Source: Kluyvera ascorbata ATCC 33433
Lineage (GTDB): Bacteria > Pseudomonadota > Gammaproteobacteria > Enterobacterales > Enterobacteriaceae
NCBI RefSeq assembly: GCF_000735365.1
Contig: NZ_JMPL01000007.1
Coordinates: 21,809 to 85,808 of the forward strand
DNA length: 64,000 nucleotides
Direction of reading: 5' to 3'
In this document: piece by piece, positions 38,608 through 45,407 of the stretch
Layout: each line of letters begins with the position of its first letter
How positions within the stretch are numbered: the first letter of the stretch is position 1
Made by a program: the position numbers and the translations under genes
Notes under the pieces: model-generated
What the model was told of the DNA's origin: nothing
The model's input: only the letters and a program-made list of their open reading frames with translations
Database searches by the model: none

Positions 38608-39172
38608 ACCACCGTCGATTGAGCTTAGAAATATCGAGATAAAAAGAGAGAGCCGCAGCATTATTTCCGCGTAAGCCAAACATCCTTTTTGTTTTCTGTC
38701 TCAAATAATAAATATGTTTTTCACTGAATCCTTCTAACTTATTTATTTGGGATACTGAATACCCTTCGCATAGGTAGCGAAAAACAATCAGCTCTTTCTC
38801 AGAGAAATCCCTCTGGTCATAAATAGATTTACTCGCTTTATACAGGCATGTATAAAGATCTGAAAACCCTATTTTTTCAGAGACTAACCAAGGGAAAGGT
38901 CCCTGAAAATCGTACCCGGAAGAAGCTTCCATCTTGTATAGCAGTACAATTCGACAACGAGAAGTCGGTGAAGCCAATAAACTAAGTATCCGATGTCGCT
39001 CTACAACATCTGAAATATAAACAACGAAGATATCTCGAACCGATGCGCGTAAGTAGCACTTCGACCGCAATTGCCGAGAGTGGATCGTTGAAACGTTGCC
39101 ATCCTGGATAACATCATCATCCTGTAATGCCAAAAGAAAAAAACTGTTATCCGAGATAATACATTGTCTCAT
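38606..39172 (-). CDS. LuxR-type helix-turn-helix regulator next to fim
   Basis: 188 residues. The C-terminal part (about 125-185) is a LuxR/GerE-type helix-turn-helix: FSEKELIVFRYLCEGYSVSQ, then FSEKHIYYLRQKTKRMFGLR. The N-terminal ~110 residues look receiver-like, but no clear phosphoacceptor Asp context is seen. It resembles in layout the FimW/FimZ or RcsA/BglJ class of regulators. Base composition is clearly AT-richer than the fim genes. Upstream of and co-directional with fimA, it is probably a fim regulator in place of fimB/fimE switching. Identity as FimW is not established. Confidence 0.75.
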   Translation of the reverse strand: MRQCIISDNSFFLLALQDDDVIQDGNVSTIHSRQLRSKCYLRASVRDIFVVYISDVVERHRILSLLASPTSRCRIVLLYKMEASSGYDFQGPFPWLVSEKIGFSDLYTCLYKASKSIYDQRDFSEKELIVFRYLCEGYSVSQINKLEGFSEKHIYYLRQKTKRMFGLRGNNAAALSFYLDISKLNRRW

Positions 39173-39752
39173 ATATTACCCCAACGTCCTGTTCTGAGTT
39201 TTTATCTAATATTTGTTGTTCCTGATTCTATAAATCCGTTAGCTAAATTTCGGTTTAATTATATACACAGTGAATATATATCGCCAAAAACGATCAATTA
39301 ATTATTATTGATAGTTATAATCAATTGATTTAATGAATATAGATCGTCTTAATCGATCAATTATTTAATAAAAACAAGAAGATCAATGAAATAGATAATC
39401 AAATTTTAGGATTTTTCTATTAATAAGATCTTACGCTTACCGGTACGCCCGCCATCAGATTTGTAATTTTATGTAAAGAGCGTGTTCAGATTCATAATTT
39501 AACTTATTTTTCACATTCATATAAATTGATCTAAATCAATTAACGAAGATGGAACAAAAATACATTTATTGACCCACGCCAAATTAAGCCAATAAATTTA
39601 GCCTATTAAGGGTAGTTATTGTCGTAATACCCCCCCTCAATGGGAGTATAGACGCTGCTTTGCAGCAAGGAGGAATAGAGAACGGCGGGAAATGATTGAG
39701 GACCTCAGGCGCAGCCTCCCTATAGGCGCTGCGCCGTGGAATAGATTTATCG
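39173..39752. promoter_or_regulatory. AT-rich intergenic region between the fim regulator and the nucleoside kinase
   Basis: 580 bp without a supported gene. From 39173 to about 39600 it is extremely AT-rich, with two exact copies of CGATCAATTA (39291-39300 and 39354-39363) and related TCAATTGATT and GATCAATG motifs. The rest is GC-richer and holds a hairpin GGCGCAG/CTGCGCC (39708-39735) close to the end of the kinase gene. It looks like an H-NS-bound regulatory segment of the LuxR-type gene and a junction of accessory DNA. Confidence 0.5.
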
Positions 39753-40385
39753 TTACTTTTTCAGGCTTTCAATGACGGCATCTGCCAGCGTTTCCGGGCA
39801 GGCAAACCCTGACTCTACGCGATGCGTCAGCAATTTAGATCCGTACTGGCGGGTTATCTGCGGCAGGCAGGCATCGTGGAAGGCTTTAAGGTCGGCAAAA
39901 TAGTCCAGCGTATATTCGCTCTCCCCCGCCCGCCCCCGCGCCATACAGGCGTTAAAGCATGACTCCACGTCCCGGTCGACATACACCACCAGGTCAATCT
40001 GCGGGTAGCGCTTCAGGTAATGCTTAATTTGATAGAAATAGGACATATAGCGAGCCGAAGGCTGTTCGGTCATCAGGAAGTTAACGTGGCAGAACACAAT
40101 ATCGCTAAACAGCGAACGCTCAATCACATAGTTACCGTCAGGAATATCCTGTAAAAGCGCCTGTCGACTGCGGGTAATATAAAGCTGGAATGCCACCCTC
40201 GCATCCGCATCGCGGGGATTTTCGACGAAGACCTGCAGCAGTTCGAGAAACACCGGGTCTTCATCCACCGGCTCTCGAATAACTTTCCAACTGGCGCCCG
40301 TTTTCTCGGATAGCGCCTGAGCCAGAGGATCAAGCAGCGTGGTTTTACCTGCGGCAATATTTGCCTCAATAGCAACAATCTTCAT
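39753..40385 (-). CDS. deoxynucleoside kinase family protein
   Basis: 210 residues. P-loop IEANIAAGKTT at the N-terminus, the ERS motif with substrate-binding residues in VIERSLFSDIVF, the DLVVYVDRD strand, and a lid-like ARGRAGESEYTLDYF. This matches the deoxynucleoside kinase (dNK/dCK/dGK) family that phosphorylates deoxynucleosides for salvage. E. coli K-12 has no member here. It lies in the accessory stretch behind fim; which nucleoside it prefers is unknown. Confidence 0.82.
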   Translation of the reverse strand: MKIVAIEANIAAGKTTLLDPLAQALSEKTGASWKVIREPVDEDPVFLELLQVFVENPRDADARVAFQLYITRSRQALLQDIPDGNYVIERSLFSDIVFCHVNFLMTEQPSARYMSYFYQIKHYLKRYPQIDLVVYVDRDVESCFNACMARGRAGESEYTLDYFADLKAFHDACLPQITRQYGSKLLTHRVESGFACPETLADAVIESLKK

Positions 40386-40402
40386 TTAGACACCCTGATG
40401 AA

Positions 40403-40576
40403 TTAACGAATTGGCGCGGCGTCAGCAGGACGCTCCGTGTGGCTGGCGGGGCAGGCTGGCCCCTCACAGTATAGATATTCCTGATATTCGGCAGCGTGGA
40501 GTAAAGGTTGGTCGCGGCAGCACTCTTGCTCGCCGTAATCGACTCGCGTCGATGGGTTTGTGAAGAATGTCATCAT
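40403..40576 (-). CDS. small Cys-rich ORF, 57 codons
   Basis: Open frame of 57 residues starting with two ATG codons (40576 and 40573), ending 17 bases before the kinase start on the same strand. It has four cysteines, in EQECCRD and LYCEGPACP. No strong ribosome site is visible upstream. Codon choice looks gene-like and it fills the gap between the kinase and the hairpin at 40599-40626. Not recognised; could be non-coding. Confidence 0.4.
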   Translation of the reverse strand: MMTFFTNPSTRVDYGEQECCRDQPLLHAAEYQEYLYCEGPACPASHTERPADAAPIR

Positions 40577-40598
40577 GGCGTTTTACACTATTGGTAGA

Positions 40599-40626
40599 GC
40601 TTCCCCATCAACAATGATGGGGAAGC
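40599..40626 (-). terminator. hairpin after the YeaR-like cupin gene
   Basis: Perfect 12-bp stem GCTTCCCCATCA/TGATGGGGAAGC with an ACAA loop, eight bases after the cupin gene on its 3' side. Poor T-tract. Confidence 0.6.
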
Positions 40627-40633
40627 CGCAGAG

Positions 40634-40975
40634 TTAGGATTTTTTCGCGCTGTAGACTTCGTCGCCGGAGAATTCAGGTTCGGCCCAGAAGTTGATGTTG
40701 AACTGCGCATCATCGGTCATCTCGATACGGTGCCAGTACTGCGGCGGGCTGGTTGCAAAGCTACCGGCATTAATCACCACTTTAACCTCTGGCTCGGTGG
40801 CCTCGCCGTTGGCGAAACCGTAGTAGGTTACCGTCCCTTCCATGACGCAGAGCTGGCCAAAAATACCGGCAGCGGTGTTGTGGTGGCTGAGCAGTGCGGC
40901 AGGCACGTTGTCTTTAGTAAAGAACGGGGTGGAACGCTTGATGGTCCAGTTTTTTGGAATTCTGAGATGGCTCAT
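40634..40975 (-). CDS. YeaR-like DUF1971 cupin protein
   Basis: 113 residues. It resembles E. coli YeaR (DUF1971, cupin-like beta barrel): IPKNWTIKRSTPFFTKDN start, QLCVMEGTVTYYGFANGE, PPQYWHRIEMTDDAQFNINFWAEPE. E. coli yeaR is induced by nitrate and nitric oxide through NsrR. An NsrR-type operator overlaps the promoter here too. GGAGGTC lies seven bases before the ATG. Function unknown; a nitrosative-stress role is inferred. It is a single-gene unit closed by a hairpin. Confidence 0.82.
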   Translation of the reverse strand: MSHLRIPKNWTIKRSTPFFTKDNVPAALLSHHNTAAGIFGQLCVMEGTVTYYGFANGEATEPEVKVVINAGSFATSPPQYWHRIEMTDDAQFNINFWAEPEFSGDEVYSAKKS

Positions 40976-40992
40976 AATGACCTCCGCTTCAT

Positions 40993-41032
40993 AAGATGCA
41001 TTTAAAATACATCTTTAAAATTTGACTGTAAA
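40993..41032 (-). promoter_or_regulatory. promoter with NsrR-type operator for the YeaR-like gene
   Basis: Minus-strand -35 TTTACA (41027-41032) and -10 TATTTT (41004-41009) with 17-bp spacing. Over the -10 lies an 11-1-11 inverted repeat, arms AAGATGCATTT (40993-41003) and AAATACATCTT (41005-41015), with ten of eleven bases complementary. This is the known form of an NsrR site, so nitric oxide should relieve repression. Confidence 0.75.
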
Positions 41033-41084
41033 GCGTTATTTGAGAATTAATCTCATTACCGAAAGCACGATGTCCAGAAACAAC

Positions 41085-41109
41085 AAAACCAGCCGGAAGG
41101 CTGGTTTTT
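41085..41109 (-). terminator. terminator of the YdeP-like gene
   Basis: Perfect 10-bp stem AAAACCAGCC/GGCTGGTTTT with a 4-nt loop, 18 bases after the gene on the minus strand; T-runs on both sides make it usable in both directions. Confidence 0.8.
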
Positions 41110-41126
41110 GGCGGTGAAGACGAGGC

Positions 41127-43469
41127 TTATGCTTTACGGATAAGCACCGGCACGCTCTTGTAGGCAGGCGTCAGACTCTGCGTATCGACGGCATCGAGCG
41201 ACAGCAATACGTTGGCCTCCGGTAAATAAGCGCCAATGGAACCTGCTGCCATGCTGTAGATAACCACCGTTAACCCATACATCACCCGATCGGCACTCGG
41301 TGTACCGCTATCGTCCAACGCCTGAATATTAATGACATCACCTTCCACCAGCCCACGAGCATCCGCTTCTGCCTGGCTCAGGAACGCCACATCGCGGCGG
41401 CCCGTGATCCCACGGTAGCGGTCATTCATACCGTAAATGGTGGTGTTGTACTGATCGTGGCTACGCAATGTTGCCAGCACCAGCGAATCCTCGGGTTGAT
41501 TCTGACGTTCGACGGCACGCTCGCGGCTTACCACAAAGTTGGCCTTACCTGTTGCCGTTTTCCACTCACGGCGCGAGGCCGGCGTATCCATGCGAAAACC
41601 GCCCGGCTCAGCAATACGGGCGTTATAGCCGGAAAATGCGGGGATAACATCGGCAATGGCATCGCGAATCAGCGCATAGTCGCCCGTCATCGCTTCCCAG
41701 TTCACCGGAGAGTTTGGCAACGTGGCACGCGCCATTTCCGCTACAATCGCCGGTTCTGATTTCAGCCAGCGCGAGGCTGGTTTCAGCGCCCCGCAGGAAG
41801 CGTGCACCATCGACATGGAATCTTCGACGGTAACCGACTGAATCCCGCTGGCCTGCATGTCACGTTCCGTACGCCCCAGCGCCGGTAGCAGATAGTTGTG
41901 CTTCGCAATCAGCAGATGCGAGCGGTTAAGTTTCGTGGCGACGTGTACCTGCAGTTCGAGCTTTTTCATCGCCTCGAAGGTTCGCTGAGGATTCGGCATC
42001 GCCACCGCCAGATTACCGCCCATGCAGATCAGCGCTTTAGCATCACCACGTTCGATGGCGCGAATGCTCTCTACGCTGGAGCGACCGTGTTTGCGAGAAA
42101 CGCTGATGTTAAAGCGTCCTTCCAGTCGTACCAGAAATTCTTCTGATGCCGCTTCGTTAATGCCTACCGATCGGTCACCTTGCACGTTGGAATGACCACG
42201 CAGCGGGCAGATCCCCGCCCCTTTCTTACCCATATTGCCCTTCAGCAACAGCAGGTTCACCAGCTGCTGAACGTTCTCGGTGCCGTTCTTGTGCTGGGTG
42301 ATACCTAACCCATAGCAAATAATGGTGGCGTTGGATTTATCGTAACGATCCGCGAGATCTTCCATCTGGTTACGGCTTAGCCCTGAGTCGAGTTCCAGTT
42401 CCGCCCAGCTACAGCGGTGCAAATCGTCATACAGTTCCTGATAGCCGTGGGTATGCTCAGCCAAAAACGCGCGGTCGAGGCACGGTTCCTGGCCAAGCAA
42501 AATACGGGCTTCATCCATCTCAATCAGCGCTTTCATGACGCCTTTGAGCAGCGAGGCATCGCCGCCCATTTTCACCTGGTAGTACTCGTTGCTCAGCGTC
42601 GTCGCGTGCCCCTGGAGCATATCCGTCGGGCTTTGTGGGAAGCTAAAGCGCTCAAGCCCCCTTTCCGCCAATGGGTTGATGGAGATAATGCGGGCACCAC
42701 GCTGCGCCACTTCGCGAAGCGTGGTCAGCATACGCGGATGGTTGGTGCCAGGATTGTGCCCGATGCAAATCACCAGGTCGCAGTATTCAAAGTCGTCCAG
42801 TTCGACGGTGCCTTTCCCCAGACCAATAGAGGGCGTGAGGCCCGCGCTGGTCGGCCCATGGCACATATTGGAACAGTCCGGGAAATTGCTGCTGCCATAT
42901 TCGCGGGCAAAAAGCTGATACAGGAATGCCGCTTCGTTAGAGGTACGCCCGGAGGTATAAAACTCTACCTGTTCCGGAGAAGCCATATTGCGCAGCTGCT
43001 CGCCGATGTCGGCAAAAGCAACCTGCCACTCAACGGCCTGCCAGGTGTCAGTCGCGGCGTCGTACTTCATCGGGTACGTCAAACGGCCAATATTTTCCAG
43101 CTCATAGTCGCTGTAGTGCCACAGCTCAGCAACCGTATGCTGGCGGAAAAACTCCGGCGAAGCTTTCTTACTGGTGGTTTCCCAGGAAACGGCCTTCACA
43201 CCGTTTTCACAAAGCTCCATGGGTGAACGGTGTCCAGGGTCAGGCCAGGCGCAGCCCGGGCAATCAAATCCTTTGACCTGATTCATGCGGAACATCGCGA
43301 TGATGTCACGCGCGACGGCTTTTTGTGAAAACACCGAGGCAGCCACCGCTTTGACGGCACCCCATCCACCCGCTGGCCCTTGATAGCCGCTTACACCTGG
43401 AACGACATTGCTCATTTTTACCGCTTTTTTTGCACCCAATTTCAATGGGGAATACGGTAGCAAGTTCAT
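41127..43469 (-). CDS. FdhF/YdeP-family molybdopterin oxidoreductase
   Basis: 780 residues (or 762 from ATG 43415); E. coli YdeP has 759 and is clearly related. The N-terminal CPGCAWPDP has only two cysteines, so a classical 4Fe-4S site is not formed in the usual way. Further motifs: YTSGRTSNEAAFLYQLFARE, CSNMCHGPTSAGL, CIGHNPGTNHPRM, GNMGKKGAGICPLRGHSNVQGDR, and the C-terminal LRSHDQYNTTIYGMNDRYRG. It should carry a bis-MGD cofactor. Substrate unknown; YdeP has been linked to acid resistance in E. coli. The upstream region with repeated TTTCATCxGATAA motifs is shared with divergent small ORFs. Confidence 0.9.
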   Translation of the reverse strand: MNLLPYSPLKLGAKKAVKMSNVVPGVSGYQGPAGGWGAVKAVAASVFSQKAVARDIIAMFRMNQVKGFDCPGCAWPDPGHRSPMELCENGVKAVSWETTSKKASPEFFRQHTVAELWHYSDYELENIGRLTYPMKYDAATDTWQAVEWQVAFADIGEQLRNMASPEQVEFYTSGRTSNEAAFLYQLFAREYGSSNFPDCSNMCHGPTSAGLTPSIGLGKGTVELDDFEYCDLVICIGHNPGTNHPRMLTTLREVAQRGARIISINPLAERGLERFSFPQSPTDMLQGHATTLSNEYYQVKMGGDASLLKGVMKALIEMDEARILLGQEPCLDRAFLAEHTHGYQELYDDLHRCSWAELELDSGLSRNQMEDLADRYDKSNATIICYGLGITQHKNGTENVQQLVNLLLLKGNMGKKGAGICPLRGHSNVQGDRSVGINEAASEEFLVRLEGRFNISVSRKHGRSSVESIRAIERGDAKALICMGGNLAVAMPNPQRTFEAMKKLELQVHVATKLNRSHLLIAKHNYLLPALGRTERDMQASGIQSVTVEDSMSMVHASCGALKPASRWLKSEPAIVAEMARATLPNSPVNWEAMTGDYALIRDAIADVIPAFSGYNARIAEPGGFRMDTPASRREWKTATGKANFVVSRERAVERQNQPEDSLVLATLRSHDQYNTTIYGMNDRYRGITGRRDVAFLSQAEADARGLVEGDVINIQALDDSGTPSADRVMYGLTVVIYSMAAGSIGAYLPEANVLLSLDAVDTQSLTPAYKSVPVLIRKA

Positions 43470-43748
43470 CGGCGTAAAGATTTCCTCTTCACGAGGTACG
43501 CAGACTCTACAATGAACGGGTTAGATGACGGTTCCCTTCAGGTAGCAGATAGCGCTCTTTTCTGGCCAGATTTCATCGGATAAAAACGCAATAGTGAAAC
43601 GATAATCTGCCGCTTAAGTTAAATCAGACATTATGTTTTGCCCGTTAACATCATCAGGATTTCATCTGATAAACACTCCAGGAAAAAGTAGTTGATCTGA
43701 TAAGCGCTAGCTCTTATTTTCTTGAGAGTTTTCTAATAGGGTCCTACG
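43470..43748. promoter_or_regulatory. divergent regulatory region with near-identical repeats
   Basis: 279 bp between the YdeP-like gene and the small ORFs. GATTTCATCGGATAAA (43569-43584) and GATTTCATCTGATAAA (43658-43673) differ at one base and lie 89 bp apart; a shorter relative TGATCTGATAA is at 43693-43703. They are candidate operator copies for an unknown regulator. Confidence 0.45.
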
Positions 43749-43934
43749 ATGTCTACCATTACAGCCAACAGTATTAGTGAAGCGAACGAATTAATTTCCA
43801 GCGGGAAATATAAGGAAATTATTCTTGATTTCGATATTGATGCCGATAGTTTCTTTACCCTCGCCACCGCCCCACATGATATTAAAATAACCCTCACGGA
43901 TAGAAATAATCACGCTGCGGAAACAGCAGAATAA
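43749..43934 (+). CDS. small acidic hypothetical protein, 61 residues
   Basis: Starts MSTITANSISEANELI, rich in Asp/Glu and Ile, with an ILDFDIDADSFFTLA core. No signal peptide or membrane segment. Weak ribosome site (AGGG 11 bases upstream). Base composition is AT-richer than the flanking genes. Not recognised. It is followed after 26 bases by a 29-residue membrane ORF, with which it may form a small operon. Confidence 0.5.
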   Translation: MSTITANSISEANELISSGKYKEIILDFDIDADSFFTLATAPHDIKITLTDRNNHAAETAE

Positions 43935-43960
43935 TAAGAAGAATAAATCGGGATATTTTT

Positions 43961-44050
43961 ATGTTGTTATTTATTGGTACTGGGGCCGCCGCCTTTCTGG
44001 CGTCGCTGATGCTTATCTGGCTTGATGACCGGATTGCCGACCAGGAATAA
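43961..44050 (+). CDS. 29-residue single-span membrane mini-protein
   Basis: Starts MLLFIGTGAAAFLASL and ends with the charged tail DDRIADQE: one hydrophobic helix of about 20 residues and an acidic C-terminus. GGGA lies 8 bases upstream. It is followed by a strong hairpin. The form is that of small membrane regulators such as CydX or AcrZ-like peptides, but no identity is recognised. Confidence 0.45.
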   Translation: MLLFIGTGAAAFLASLMLIWLDDRIADQE

Positions 44051-44059
44051 GAGAAGAGA

Positions 44060-44084
44060 CTCCGCGCTGAACAGCAGCGCGGAG
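44060..44084. terminator. bidirectional hairpin between mini-protein and aminotransferase genes
   Basis: Perfect 10-bp stem CTCCGCGCTG/CAGCGCGGAG with a 5-nt loop between two convergent genes. AAAAC follows on the plus side, TCTTCTC on the minus side. Confidence 0.65.
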
Positions 44085-44094
44085 CAAAACAGAA

Positions 44095-45276
44095 TTACAG
44101 TGACTTCGCCAGGCGTTCCACGGCAGTCATCAGCCCTTCCTGCGAGACCGTCGAGTACGACAGGCGCAGAGTACGGGTGTCTGGATTATCGTTATAGAAC
44201 GCTTCCCCCGGCACATATACCACGCCGTTTTCCAACGTTTTTTCCAGCCATTTCATGGTATCGAACGGATAGCGGAAGCGCGCCCACAGGAACATCCCTC
44301 CCTTAGGGCGGCTGAACTCCAGATGCTCGCCCAGACGGCTTTCCAGCGCGTCGGCCAGCGCATCACACTTCTTACGGTAGTCTTCGCGAATGAGCGCAAT
44401 CTGGTTTTCCAGACGGCCCAGGCTCAGGTACTCGGCGGTGATCACCTGCGACAGCATATTGGTGTGCAAATCAGCGGCTTGCTTAACGATAACCGTCTGC
44501 TGCGCCAGCCAGTCCGGCATCACAATCCAGCCAATACGCATACCCGGCGCCAGAATTTTGGAGAAGGTAGAGGTGTAGACCACCTGATCTTCACAACCCA
44601 ATTCAACCGCGTGCTGGTACAGCGGGCGCTGTACTTCATCGGTAAAGCTGATTTCACCGTACGGGTCGTCTTCAATAATGACGAAATCATGCTGCTTCGC
44701 CAGTTCTACCAGGCGACGACGACGGTCATCGCTCAGGGTTTTACCGCCTGGGTTGCCAAAGGTAGGCACCAGGTAAACGGCTTTCACACGAGTGGTGGAA
44801 AGCAGCTCAGCAAGCTGTTCTACCAGCATGCCGTTATCGTCGGTATCAACGCTCAGAATGTTGGCCTGCGCCAGTTGGAAGACCTGCAGCGCCGCCAGAT
44901 AGGTTGGACGTTCAACGACAATCGCATCGCCCGGATCGAGCAGCGTGCGGGCCACGATATCCAGCGACTGCTGCGAGCCCGAAGTGATATACACGTGACT
45001 TGCCTGACATGCTACACCGCGCGCCTGACACAGTTCGCTGACGGCCTGACGCAGCGGCGGGTAGCCTTCGGTCAAACCGTACTGGAACGCGTCGTTAAAG
45101 CGTTCGCTCATCACCTTCTGCACCGCCAGCTCCAGCCCTTCGGTATCAAAAAGCTCCGGGGCAGGAATGCCGCCACCAAGAGAAATCACGCCGGGCAGTT
45201 TACTGTGTTTTAAGAGTTCGCGGACGGCGGAGGGTTTGAGTTCACCCGCGCGCACGGCGAGTCGCCGATCGTGCAT
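44095..45276 (-). CDS. PLP-dependent aminotransferase, class I/II (2-aminoadipate aminotransferase-like)
   Basis: About 393 residues. Fold type I aminotransferase without a regulatory DNA-binding domain. GVISLGGGIPAPELFD, the YGLTEGYPPLRQAV substrate loop, YLVPTFGNPGG, and the PLP lysine in STFSKILAPGMRIGW are visible, with the arginine carboxylate anchor near RLSYST. It resembles LysN-type and MocR-catalytic-domain enzymes. Amino donor not predictable. An ATG at 45282 is also in frame, but AAGGA is better spaced for 45276. Downstream of gss on the same strand, separated by a palindromic repeat. Confidence 0.85.
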   Translation of the reverse strand: MHDRRLAVRAGELKPSAVRELLKHSKLPGVISLGGGIPAPELFDTEGLELAVQKVMSERFNDAFQYGLTEGYPPLRQAVSELCQARGVACQASHVYITSGSQQSLDIVARTLLDPGDAIVVERPTYLAALQVFQLAQANILSVDTDDNGMLVEQLAELLSTTRVKAVYLVPTFGNPGGKTLSDDRRRRLVELAKQHDFVIIEDDPYGEISFTDEVQRPLYQHAVELGCEDQVVYTSTFSKILAPGMRIGWIVMPDWLAQQTVIVKQAADLHTNMLSQVITAEYLSLGRLENQIALIREDYRKKCDALADALESRLGEHLEFSRPKGGMFLWARFRYPFDTMKWLEKTLENGVVYVPGEAFYNDNPDTRTLRLSYSTVSQEGLMTAVERLAKSL

Positions 45277-45329
45277 ATTCATTTCCTTTTCTGTCTTGTT
45301 GTTGTGTTTATTGCAGGCTTTCTTTTACC

Positions 45330-45401
45330 GTAGCCCGGCAGAGCTTCGCGACGCCGGGAACATCCCCGGAGTCGGCGTTTTTAACGCCTCGTCCGGGCTA
45401 C
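45330..45401. repeat. paired GTAGCCCGG palindromic repeat
   Basis: GTAGCCCGGCAGAGC...GACGCCGGGA (45330-45359) and the inverse unit GGCGTTTTTAACGCC...CCGGGCTAC (to 45401) face each other, with outer ends GTAGCCCGG and CCGGGCTAC exactly complementary. The same family is seen at 12167, 18269 and 60893. It lies between gss and the aminotransferase gene. Confidence 0.75.
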
Positions 45402-45407
45402 TCACCT

